Source: Trametes villosa (lineage: Eukaryota > Basidiomycota > Agaricomycetes > Polyporales > Polyporaceae). From it: DNA of 64,000 nt. The translations under genes and the position numbers were made by a program. The notes under the pieces were generated by a model. The model worked only from the letters and a program-made list of their open reading frames with translations, was not told where the DNA came from and ran no database searches. Positions 53,774-64,000 of this stretch are shown here, piece by piece (position 1 is the first letter of the stretch; every line of letters begins with the position of its first letter). The stretch is from NCBI GenBank assembly GCA_002964805.2, contig PUDQ02000006.1, forward strand, positions 91,511 through 155,510, given 5' to 3'.

Positions 53774-55906
53774 ATGGAACCCCAGGAGCTATATGATACC
53801 CCCGCAGCTCTCAGGTCGCAAGTGCGCCACTACAGGGCGCACTCCGAAAGACAGGCGGCAAAGATCGTAGGGCTAGAGGGCAAGATCGTCGACTTGGAAG
53901 CCAAGGTCGCGTATCTGCAGGAGACCCTCACCCAGGAGCGACTTGGCGTACCGTCTCATGCAGCTGCGCAGCTGACTGGAGAGCACGCGGCCTCGCTGAT
54001 GAGCGCGAACCAGAAGGCTGAGTCTCCATCGAAGGTGAGTGCAGTGATGCATAGCAACATGCGCGCGGTACTCATTATCGACTCGTAGCATCCCCAGATC
54101 GCGGATATAGCGAGACCGTACACCCCCGCTCCATCTCATACCGGAAGCGCAGAAGATCCCTTCGTCATCGAAGACGAAGACGGCGAAATTCCAGGTCCTT
54201 CTGCCGTGGATAGCTCTCCTACGCAGAAACGCAAAATTCCCCTCTCGCCTGCCAACCTCGCCGACATCGGCTCATCGCGCTGGCCCCCATTCGAGAGCCC
54301 GCGCAAGAAGCCGAAGGTGTGGGTCGAGATCCCGAGGATCGCCAAGCGCGGCTCCACTGCTCGTGCGACTGCGGCGCCGCTGGAGGGGCCATCGAGGGAG
54401 GAGGACCTCGGAGAACGTCCCGATATCGAGTTGTCGGATCCTCGCGAAAGGTCCGTGTCGCCCATGTCGGACCTTACCACCCCGCCTGGGAGCCCCGCAG
54501 CCGTCGAGGCATCCCTTGAGGACGACGAAAGGCCCCCCAGTCCCTCGCCCGCGGACGCCGAGTTCGAGCAGCAGCAGCGTTCGTTCTCGAGGGAGCTGTC
54601 GTATGCCGACGTCCCTCCTTCGGTACCCTCGAATGGGGAGACGACATCTAGTGGTTCTCAAACCATTTCGGACGGCACTGTGGCGGAGGTAGAGCCGCCC
54701 TCGGCGAACGAAGCGCAAGTTTCGAGCGCATACACCCCGGCCGATCGCTCTGAGCGCACACACGAGCCACCAAGCGTGCCAAGGCCGTCTTCCCCCAGGC
54801 CGGCATCTTCCGCGCCCACGGTGGCACAACCTGGTGTTCGTCCAGCGGTACCGTCGGCGTCAAGCTCCTCTGGCTTGAAGGTGGGCACCTCAACTCACTG
54901 CTTGTCATATCAAACGCTTAGACACGAACCTGCAACCTGATAGAGTGCTCCCGGCGCCAGCACCGCCGCGCTCTTGCCCGCGCCCGCGGCATCGTCGAGC
55001 CGCGCTGCAGCGCCAGCCCCCGCGCAAAACCATCCCGCCGCCCCACGAATCAAAGACCGCCTCGACCCTCTCCCGCCCTTCCCCGTCGCCGCCCTCTCCG
55101 CGCCCCTCCTCCACCTCCGCGTTTCGCGCAAAGACCTGCACGCCGGCGCCTGGAAGGTGCCCACGTTCGCGCTGTGCGAACACCGCGAGCTGCTCGGCGC
55201 GCGCCGCGACTTCCTCTTCCCCACGCTCGCCATGAACCCGCTCTTGCCGCCGCGCGCGGGGCATGCGGGCCTGCTCTACCGCGCGAACGATCGGTGTAGG
55301 TGGGAGGACGGCGTGCAGACGGTGTTCGTGCAGCGCCGGTCGGCGGAGTATGAGTATGTCGGGGAGTACGAGCTGACGAGGGCGCCGCCGTTGTCGACGG
55401 CGGAGTTCAGGACGTGGCCGGCTGCGGTGCGTATTGGCACTTGTGCTCTCGCACCGCGCTGTTTGTGTGGGCGTGCTGACCCGTGTCGCATCAATTCAGC
55501 TGAAGACGTCGTGGGCGAAGTCGATCGCGAACAAGGCGAAGTTCAGCGACCTGTGCGCTCGGATCGTCCTGCGCTCCGGTCGTCACGACGGCCGGGAGCC
55601 CACAGCGGCGGAGATCAAGGAGGAGGTTGCGCGCCGGAAGCGGTGGAAGAAGTCGGCGAAGTCTGCGGGCGGGGAGCGCGCGCCCGTCGCTGCGTACAAG
55701 GACCTGGAAAAGAAGATCGTGAAGGCGTACGAGGACGGCGTCGAGGTGCGTACCTACTGCGTGTGCGGAGCTTATGCTGACGGGCCTGCGATGTGGTCGT
55801 GCAGGTCATGGGCGTGTGGAACATGGTGTGCGTCGGCTTCCACGAGCACCTGTTGGAGCAGGTGCACCGGGACATCGTCGCACAGAAAAACGCGCCGGCC
55901 GAGTAG
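53774..55906 (+). CDS. Coiled-coil / low-complexity protein with conserved C-terminal domain
   Basis: Starts MEPQELYDTPAALRSQVRHY. A short coiled coil (KIVGLEGKIVDLEAKVAYLQ) comes first, then a long disordered part rich in P, S and E (DEDGEIPGPSAVDSSPTQKRK, with a KRK/KKPK basic patch that could be a nuclear signal). The C-terminal half looks folded: VPTFALCEHRELLGARRDFL, FPTLAMNPLLPPRAGHAG, EYEYVGEYELTRAPPLS, SWAKSIANKAKFSDLCARI and a last exon beginning VMGVWNMVCVGFHEHLLEQV. The intron near 54882-54943 is needed to reach the frame of the second half. This resembles an uncharacterised basidiomycete family, known to me only as hypothetical proteins with a disordered N-terminus; no function is assigned. 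No inactivating change was seen. Confidence 0.7.
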
Positions 55907-56310
55907 GTGCATTGTTGATTTCTATCGTGTCTTGTTGTGTGGCCGGGGAGAGCTGTTTGTTGGAATGCTCCCCTGTACAAATACTTGTTTGAGTACTTGG
56001 TGCTGGTGCTGAATACCCGGGAGAAGTGTATGTATACCCTGTCGTCCTATGCTGCCATAAATTCAATCAGGCATCTCTGCGCCGGATGGCACTGCAACCT
56101 TGGATAACAGGTGCGATAGCGAGAGGGCTACCGTAGTAGCTGTATGCGCTGTCCGCGCCCCCTGAGTCAGCTAGAGAACAATTAGAGTAAAGCATGCACG
56201 CAGCGGCGTGCTCTGCGAACAAGCACCTCATAGCGTCACGATCCTCAGGCAGCTTAAAATCGGTGCTTGATAGTGGTACATTGATGCATGACATATACAT
56301 TTTGGTCACC
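55907..56310. other. Convergent 3' intergenic region
   Basis: About 400 bases between the stops of the coiled-coil gene (+) and the TPR gene (-). No coding signal. Confidence 0.45.
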
Positions 56311-57906
56311 CTAGAGCGCATCTATGGACGCGTCAGGGCCTAGCACACTCTTCAGCTTCTCCTCAGCTCTGCGCCGGAATCCCGCGACGTTGCGGGCGCG
56401 CTTGTCGCCGTCCTCGTTCTTGAACTTGTCCTTGTAGAACTCGCGGAGCGCGTCCGCCTTGAATCGCACCAGTGAGTGAGCAACGGTCGGAAAGAGCTGC
56501 GGAATGGCAGCGTACCTCGTCGGGGAAGCCCCCGTAAAGCTCCACCAACAGGTCGACCAGACCTTTCTCGGACGCGAGTCCCGATCTCCCGAGTGCGTCG
56601 CATAGCGTGTCGATTGCCTTCGAGGGCTCCGAGAGCAGCTGCAGCGCCTTCGCTTTGCGGTAGTATCTACGTACACCAGCAAGCGTCAGTGTATCAATCT
56701 CGATTCATAAGCATAACACGCACGCTTTTTCATAGCCTGCATCGCGCAATATCGCCTCCTCCGCATCCCCCAGCGCCTTCCGCGCATCCTGCCCAGCACC
56801 GGGAAGCAGCCACGCCGCCGCGCGGTTCGCGAGACACACGCCGAGCAGCGCGCCGATGCGCCGCTCGTCCGCCTCGGCCGGGTTCTGCGCGCGCGCGTCG
56901 TAGAGCGCCTCGATCGCCTCGGTGTAGTGCGCGACGGCCTGCGCGCGGTCCTTGCGCGCGACGGCCTGGTTCCCGCGCGCCTTCGCGGCCTCGGCGGCCG
57001 TGAGGCTCTGCGCGACGCCTGCGACGTTCATGTCGTGCACGCCGCTCGCGACTTCCTCCTCTTCCTCCCTGCGTGCGTGACAGTGGGTGAGCGATAGAAA
57101 GGAGGAGGGGGGTTGGAGGCGGCTCGGGCTTACTTCGTTTCGAGCCGCCAAGTGAACGGCTTGGGGAGGGAGTCAAGGAAGGGCTTCAGGGTCGGGAGGT
57201 GCACGCCTAGTTTGCGGGCGATGAGCAGGAACGATGGAAGCCCGGCGCGGAGGGGTGGGATGGGGGACGCGATCGCCTTTTTGAGGGCACTACGGAAGAG
57301 GCGGGATGAGTGAAGTGTCGGGCAAGGCAACAGTACTGGCGTACGTGAGGACGAAGTCAGACGGCGGCAAGCCGGGCGCGGGGTTCATCTCTGCGGCGCG
57401 GTACTTGTTCTTGTCGTCATCTAACGCCAGTCCAAAATGCAAGACGTGAGATCAGCAATCTTAAAGGCGACGGCGACGCGCACAAACGCACAGATCATGA
57501 TCTGGAAGACGGGCTCGCTGCCGGGGACATACACATCCAACGCACGCCCCGCCCTGTCCTGGAAGCCCATGTGCAGCAGCTGCACGACCCAGAACACGTC
57601 CTTCTCTACGGACAGCGCCGCGTAGTTGAACGCCGCGAGGTCGACGCTCCGCGAGGACTCGGCGTTCCCGACCGCGCTCATGAGTGCCTCTACCGTGCTG
57701 GGGTCCTGCGTCGCGAGGTGCCGCATGATATCGTTCAGGTCGGACGCGCCTCCCCGGCGGGGCTTGTATCCCGAGAGCACTTTCTGGATGTTTAGGGCGG
57801 CTGTGAGGTAGTTTTTAGGCATGGTTCAGTGTTGGGACAGACGTACCTGGAACATCTCCATGAGCTCCGGGGTCATGCCGTCCGGTGTCGGCCGTGTGTT
57901 CTGCAT
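56311..57906 (-). CDS. TPR-repeat protein
   Basis: About seven exons. N-terminus: MQNTRPTPDGMTPELMEMFQ spliced to KVLSGYKPRRGGASDLNDIM. The middle contains FNYAALSVEKDVFWVVQLLH, EPVFQIMIYDDKNKYRAA made by an intron removed at about 57425-57490, and FVLTALKKAIASPIPPLRAG. The C-terminal half is a TPR array: AEAAKARGNQAVARKDRAQA, VAHYTEAIEALYD, GVCLANRAAAWLL, DAEEAILRDAGYEKAYYRKA and KALQLLSEPSKAIDTL, of the Hsp70/Hsp90-binding kind. It ends LKSVLGPDASIDAL. A co-chaperone or translocon-adaptor role is possible but not shown. A short zinc-like 'CENCG' lies upstream in the same frame, but a stop blocks a longer start, so the ATG at 57904-57906 is used. Confidence 0.75.
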
Positions 57907-58479
57907 CTTGTCGACTTCACCGCAGTTTTCACATTCAGCTTTGGTCCTGATATACTGCACTGTGTGAATGAATGTGATCTGTTCGGTCAGTAGTCGTTGT
58001 AACTGGTACCTGACGAAAGTTGCTAGATCTCGGCGATCACTCGCTGCGGCGTCTGTGAGGGAGACGGAACACCATGTGTCGGGGTATCGTCAGTGCGAGT
58101 CATACACAGCGAAAGGCCCACAGCGTCCTACTAGATGAAACGTGTCTGCTAATCGCGGTGCGATGAGCAGAGTAAAAATGCCAGTCGTCGCAGTGGTTGA
58201 TCGCAAGCAATCCCCGAAAGGGAAATGGCTCTACTGAACGCCTCGGGCGTCAAAACCCTGCTGGCCTGCAAACATGCGTCGTCGTTACTGTACATCCCAA
58301 GTTGCGCCAGCTCGTCCCGTGTCTTAGAATGGTCAAATATCATGAAGTTGATATGGAAATATGCAGTGTTCCTGGGCCGGTGATTACAGACAAACAGCTC
58401 ACGCGCGGGAGCGAGCTGACAAACACTAGCAGTCGCTTTCCGGTTACACCGTCAAGCTTCAAGCTTTCGGCCTCATACT
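57907..58479. other. Intergenic, TPR gene promoter side
   Basis: No TATA box or exon recognised. The first bases may include an untranslated first exon of the TPR gene, with a donor-like GTACCAG and a CACACAG acceptor. Confidence 0.35.
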
Positions 58480-60839
58480 CTATGCGAGGTTTTCTGTCGC
58501 ATCACTGTCATCAAGCAGCGTGCCGGGCTTGTTGAACTTGCCAGTGTCTCCATGCCCCGTCAAGATTTCAGAATGACCGACGGCCGACGCTTGCGTCAGC
58601 ATCCGGGGCTGCAACACATAACACGATCATCAGACGATGCGCGAACGGTCGTGCTACAGCAACTCGGACTTACCGCCAAAAACAATGACTGCGTCCCCGC
58701 CCCCCGCTGCGAGTGGTAACCCCCGGAAAACTCGCCATACGCAGCATCGTTCACCCCCGCAGGCAGTTTCAGCAGCGACGACACCGTCTTCTCGGGCCGG
58801 TACTGTTTCTTGGGCTGGTACCGTTGCGACAGTTCGACCGCGACCAGCAGCGTCTTCCGGCCGCGCGCAGTGGTCGTGTCCACCGGCCGCTCGAGTGTTG
58901 CGCGCAGGAGCCGCACGTCTCGCTCATCCTCCGCGTCCTCTGCGCCCGGGTCTGCGCTCTCCGTCGCCTCGGCCACCACCTGCTCGACATACTGTGCGAG
59001 GACCTGCTCCGTCGTCGCGCGCGCACGGAACATGCCGCTCTCAGGGAGCATCATCTGGGGTTTGTATGCAGAGGCGGAGACGGCGAGCGCCGCTCGCGGG
59101 GAGGCCGTCGAGAAGAGCGAGCGGGCAAGCCGGGCGCCGTCTGCCTGTATGGTCCGCTTGGGTAGCCTGTCCCGCACCTGGGGGTAGAACGTGGTGATAG
59201 TCAATCCGTCGCCGTACTGCTCCAGGTGCGTGAGCGTGAGCCGGAGCGTGATCTTTATAGCGTCGTTCTGGAGCGGCAGCACAACCACGATCCTCCTCTG
59301 CGCGCGCTCCTCGTACCGCAACGGCCCGATGCTGAAGCCGATGGCGCCAAGCTCGGCCTCGCAGCGCGGAGCGACCTCGATAATGACGCCGTCGACCACG
59401 TCCCCGGGCCAGAGCTCGAGCCTGGACGCGTCCGCGTCCGCAAAGCCAGGCTGGCGCAACTTCGGGAGCGTAGGCTCCACGTAGTGTCGCAGAAGGGAGA
59501 CGGGCCTAGGGTTGGCGGATATGGACGCGCGCATGGAGGCGAGCGCGTCCTTGCTGAGGCGGACGACGCGGAATGGGACGTGGGTCGGGTCCCCACAGGG
59601 CGAGTGGGTGGCCACGGCGAGCCCCTCCTGCTCATCCTTTCCAGTGCGCGTCCGGCGGAGGGGGAGGGCGATGAGCGAGCCGTTCTCGTCCTTACACTGG
59701 AGCAGCGCTAAAACGTGAGCGAATCCGAGGGGCTCGCAGAGCACGCACAGCCTCGAGCTTGCGAAGAATGTGTTGTATACTAGCGGGATCTTCGTGAGGT
59801 CGATGCAGCGGAAGCGAGCGTGGACGCCCTGGGGGGTGAAGACGCAGTGGAGTGAGGGCGCAACACCACTGCCGATATGTTCAACGAAGGCGGAGGGGGA
59901 CAGAGAGGTGACGTCGCCAATGGCCCGGAAATCCGAGGGCGACGATGCGAGGAGTCCGGGCGCATTCGCCTGGTCCGCAGGGTCGGCCTGAGAGCCTTCG
60001 CCCAGGGACTTCAGAGTGTAGCCACGGCCCCAGGCGAAGACGCTCTGGTCCGGGATCGTCTTGATGATCTCCTCCTGGAGGCGGAGGAACGCGTTGTCGC
60101 CCTCGCCGTAGATCGGGGCGATGTGCACGCCGAAGATGCCGAGGAGCGAGTACGCCCTGTCCTCGACAAACTTCGTCTGCCGCCCCGCCGCCCACGACAT
60201 GCGCTTCGCGACGCTGACGGAGTCCGGCGCGTCTCGGCCGGTGAGGACGTGGAAGTCGATCCCCGTGATCTCCTCGAGCGTCGGCGCGAGCGCTAACTTG
60301 GTGCCTAGGAGGCCCCAGGTGCGCGTGAGGAAGACGACGCGCTCTGGGGCGATGAGTTCCTGCAGCGTCCAGCCGCGCGTGTGCCACCTGCTGGCGCGGA
60401 ACTTGGAGCCTGCGCGCGCGGGATCGTCGTTGTCGGGGACGTCGGAGAGGTAGACGTAGCATACGTTTGCGAGCCTATACCAGTCGTACATGGAGTTGAG
60501 CGAGGTCGAGACCTCCGCGCTGTTCGATTGGTCGATGCAGCACGCGTCGAACCACAGTAGGCGGTACCCGGCGTCGCGAGCGACCTTGCAGATCCCGCGG
60601 ATCTTGTCTGACAGCTTTGGGTGTGAGAAGAAGGGGTAGGGTGAGCCGGCGGCGACGGATGGCTGGGAGCTCTTCCAGGGTTCCGCGGTTTCGGCCTGGA
60701 GTTGTAGAACGGACTTGTAGACTTGCTCGCCGCCCTCGCCTCGAGAACGCCAGGTGTGGGAGAGAATGGCGTAGACCACCTTGCTCGGGTCATCGTGGGA
60801 CTCGAACTCGCCCGTGAACGTGTTGAGAAAGCGTGGCAT
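58480..60839 (-). CDS. HET-domain protein (heterokaryon-incompatibility type)
   Basis: Starts MPRFLNTFTGEFESHDDPSK. The HET domain follows directly: YAILSHTWRSRGEGGEQVY, then GYRLLWFDACCIDQSNSAEV, SLNSMYDWYRLANVCYVYLS and SRWHTRGWTLQELIAPERVV. In other fungi such domains start cell death when unlike hyphae fuse. The block FVEDRAYSLLGIFGVHIAPI with GEGDNAFLRLQEEIIK is the usual companion of basidiomycete HET proteins. About 450 further residues form a beta-rich region I cannot name. A GTAAGT donor (about 58674) with CTGAT branch and TTGCAG acceptor suggests a last intron and stop at 58480-58482; without it the frame ends at 58596. The upstream GTG part of the frame is ignored. Intact. Confidence 0.82.
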
Positions 60840-63800
60840 GCTACGCACTCTGTCAGCATTTGGGCGACTTGTGGTGGGGGCCGTGCTCACCTTCTCTTCT
60901 CGAGCTCACAAGCCCTGGCTTACGGAGAGCTGGGGGTTTCTCTGCAGAGGTCAACGAGGAAGCTGGGCTTATAAGCTCTCGTCCGCCCGCTGCGGAGCTC
61001 GGATCGAGAGCCTGGACGCTGTAGAAGCCACATTTCGGATCCATCGACAGAACCAGCGCCACTTCGAAACGTCTCCGGCTGTCACAGTGGCATGCACCCT
61101 CTGGACGTCACCGGCGTGGACAATCGCCGAGCTGCTGCAGACGGCGTACGGAGTGAGTCACACGGCTATCCGACGTGAAGAAAACTCACGGAAAGCTTGA
61201 AGTTCATTGTGGTCATCGGTCCGGCGCGAGGGGGACACAACGAAAGGTGCCGCGGGGACGATTACATCCAGGATCCGAGGTTTGCGTCGCCGATACGCCG
61301 CCGCAAGAGCGTGTCATTGCACACTCGGGCCTAACCTCAGGGCACACTGCAAGCGAGAAGAGGGGGCGATCGGCCTAGCTAGTATGGAACATAAGCTGAA
61401 CCGACTCGGTACTCAGGAACACCGGACTGACTTGCGAAGAGCGAACATGCTCGGCGAATTCGCAACGCCCTGCGCTGGCCTTAGGCACCACGATATGCGT
61501 CAATATCGAGGCTCGTGCAGCGTAAACGAGGAACCATGACATACCTGTGATGGACGTGATCGCGAGGTAGTGTACGAGACGGCCGAGTAGCCGGTGGCCG
61601 GCTCGAGATACACTGTTCTCAGTGACTGAACGAGGTCGCGTGTGTGCTCGTTCTTCGAGTGCAGCGGGTCAAGGAGCATCCTTTGGGTGGCCGCGTCAGC
61701 GCTGACAGAAGGACGCGCTGGCGCTCATCGTGGCCCCGCGCTCAGCGCTGGTGTCGTACATGGACGCAGTCGCGCCGTGGAGTTCGCGCTACCCTGCGCG
61801 TGGTCCTCCGGTGCGACAGCCTGTTCGCCGCGGGTGGCCACTATCCTATGGCCTCGAGCCTCTGCGCGACCCCCGGCACACTCGAGTTGTGCACACTGCT
61901 CGTCGTCCGGTCCTTCACACCCCTGTGCGGATTTGAGTAAGCAATGCTGCGGGGGCGTCGGGTGAGCAATACGGAATGGAGTCGTCGAAACTCACCTCGG
62001 TGCATGGGCCGAGCAGTAAGCGTACGAGGTGTATGATTTCACAGACGGCGGGCGGGTCACTAGCATCGGAGCGAGAATGGTCCTTGTCGCTGGCAGTCGG
62101 GCGAAAGGCAAATGCGGCCTCGCGCGCGGCTGAGACTCTCAACTCGAGCGGAGTACGATGTCGAGAGGTGATACCGAAGGCAGTCTGACTACTCGCAGGT
62201 CAGTTTCGGAGTGCGACTGAGACCATAGCGACATACGTACTCGCCGCACATTGTCTTTACGGATACGAATAGAGTGCCGACGCGTAATGGCTCTCTCCAG
62301 CTATGGGCCCTTCAGGTCCTGTACCGCTTGGTTGGCCGATAAGCGCAGACATCGAGAGAGTATCTGCCCAGTAGTGAAACCGTATTGGCGCAGTTGTGCG
62401 ATATACTGAGACAAAACAAGCAGAAGAACCTAGAAGATTAGGCTGCACGCGATAGAGAGCAGATGAGCGCGGGACCGGCGGCGAGAGGACGAACAGGGGC
62501 GGGAGCAAGCGTCTTAGGCGCCCGCACCTCCCGTCTGCGCCGCGCGTGTCCTCACGCCGGGTCTTGCCATCACACTCCCAACACCTCGCTCTCGACACTC
62601 TGCCTGGGCTTCGAAGATATGTTCAAGGCCGCTCTTGGTACTTGCACAACATCTACTGCGAAGCCCTAGTACTTTTGGTTCTTTCCGCGGCAAGTCTTAG
62701 CGTATCCAATACACCACCACCCTGCACGCGAAGGTCCTTCGACCTGCGATCTCATCGCACCGCGCCCCCGCCTGCTAGAGAGTACGCCAAATCGGACGAG
62801 CTCCTCGCTTTTGGCTCATCCCGTGTATAGCAGGGTATACTCGGCCATTCGTTACACCCCTGCGACATGGTTGAACTCTGGCTGTTGAAGGGGTCGACAT
62901 CATGGCAAACATGGATGGGCTTCGGTGCGTCATGTCTGCGTCGCATATCGCCGCCTTCTAACTCTCCTCGCGCGTGCAGATCAATCCCCATGATTCCCAG
63001 GGGCGTCAAAACGTCGCTAGCATTGAAGGCATGCACGAGCCAGTCGCCCTTTCCCCCGCCCGCCAGCATCTCGTTCTTCCGCTCGCATGCCGACGATCTT
63101 CGCCCCCTCACCGCCTGCGACGCCGGCCTCCTCGGCGACCCCCTCGACAGCATCGGAATCACTCGGATCGGTATCAATCGCAGCGCTCCAAGCCCATCGC
63201 GCTTTCATCCGTCGCCCCTTTTATGCCATCCACGGCAGTCCGTGGCGCCTGCTGGCGCACGAACGTCTCGGTGGACGCCGTCGCTCTCCTGATTGTCCTT
63301 GGCGCTGTCGGCAGGCCTCAGAGAATTCCTCCAGCTGAGCGAGAGCGTCGCACATCGATCGGGCGCACTCGCAACTTGCGTGGTGGCCTCAATCAACACT
63401 GTGCGTATTCTTTCATTATAGCTCGGCGTCTCGAACCGACGCTGTCTTTCCAGGAGTTTTGAGCCCGTCGCGAACGATCGCCCTCGAATCGCCTCTCAAA
63501 CAATGCAGGTGACATCGTCCACCCTACGCAGCGCAGCGGCGCTTGCTCTGGAGATTGGTATCGTCGCACGGTGCGTACGAATCGTCTGCTAGCCGGCGCT
63601 AGGTACTGATCTCGCGATCCGCGTCGTAGGAACCGCGCATCATCCATCGCCAGCTCCGTGGCGAGAACGCGAACGTCGTCCGTCAGACGAGCACCCCCGC
63701 GGCTATCGTCGTAGGCGTATTCGCCCCAACGTGCGTTCAATCTCTGGCTGCCCGGCCTCTCGAGCTGACGCTCCCTTCGCAGAGTGCATTCCGCATCCGC

Positions 63801-64000
63801 ATGAGTTTTGCGTCGCGCCGATGGCCTCATTCGCCGTGCGCGTGCTGCGGCGCCTCTTCTGCGCGCGTCTCTTACGAACCGTTACGCGTAGTACATGCGC
63901 TCTGTGCGCCCATCCGCGCGCTGGTGCTGATGCCTCGGGTTGCACCGTAGGGGCCGCGCGTGGTCGACTGGCATCAGCCTCGATCCGACGTCGTATGCTC
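60840..64000. other. No supported gene in the last 3.1 kb
   Basis: Frames up to 145 codons occur on both strands but overlap one another. They have no recognisable motif and no convincing chain of splice sites. Part of this stretch must be the HET gene promoter. The very end may hold the edge of a gene whose body lies outside the window. Confidence 0.4.

Noticed and set aside
61600..62200. Several plus-strand frames of about 70-107 codons near 61.6-62.2 kb
   Set aside because: They overlap in three frames, and none has a motif, splice chain or conserved-looking composition.
63087..63830. Possible gene at the right end (frames on both strands)
   Set aside because: Frames on + and - overlap and neither shows a family signature. 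The window edge prevents a decision.
1..64000. tRNA genes, CRISPR arrays, LTRs, DNA transposon inverted repeats
   Set aside because: I looked for B-box-like GGTTCGANTCC, regularly spaced repeats and long terminal repeats and saw none I could support. A tRNAscan or repeat search could still find something missed by eye.

Overview
The window looks like nuclear DNA of a wood-decay type basidiomycete, probably a polypore. Coding regions are GC-rich. Genes are broken by many short introns of roughly 50-75 nt with GTRNGT...YAG ends. The gene set (polyporopepsin-like protease, HET-domain protein, tandem P450 arrays, a Mug190-type C2 protein) is typical of Agaricomycetes. No bacterial, organellar, viral or CRISPR feature was seen. 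Spans below are full gene spans including introns; splice sites were placed by eye.

Layout. 1.3-3.2 kb: RNA polymerase III subunit RPC34. 3.7-7.9 kb (-): Mug190-like SMP/C2 lipid-transfer protein. 8.5-9.3 kb: acidic hypothetical protein. 9.8-10.5 kb (-): nucleotidyltransferase-fold protein. 10.5-13.2 kb: no supported gene. 13.2-15.1 kb: secreted aspartic protease. 15.5-20.7 kb (-): two tandem P450s of one family. 21.5-23.3 kb (-): single-pass membrane protein with a doubled ectodomain. 24.4-25.9 kb (-): secreted M28 aminopeptidase. 26.6-31.4 kb: two M20 dipeptidases (DUG1 type) arranged head to head. 31.9-49.9 kb: four P450s of a second family, all on +; the second is split by a 5.9-kb LINE retrotransposon. 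51.6-52.6 kb: hypothetical protein. 52.7-53.4 kb (-): PEX39-like KPWE protein. 53.8-55.9 kb: coiled-coil and low-complexity protein with a conserved C-terminal half. 56.3-57.9 kb (-): TPR protein. 58.5-60.8 kb (-): HET-domain protein. 60.8-64 kb: no supported gene.

The genes suggest two themes. One is protein breakdown: a secreted endoprotease, a secreted aminopeptidase and two cytosolic dipeptidases lie within 18 kb. This is an inference from proximity, not a demonstrated cluster. The other is a growing P450 array, six members in two families, made by tandem duplication. In it a segmental duplication (about 2.8 kb), patchy sequence homogenisation, a leftover gene tail and a fresh LINE insertion can all be read directly.

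I did not find a clearly new multi-gene system. The most informative signals are the intact LINE with perfect 12-bp target duplications, its ATGA-overlapping ORFs and altered RNase H-like domain, and the RS/KE-rich insertion inside the Pol III subunit RPC34.
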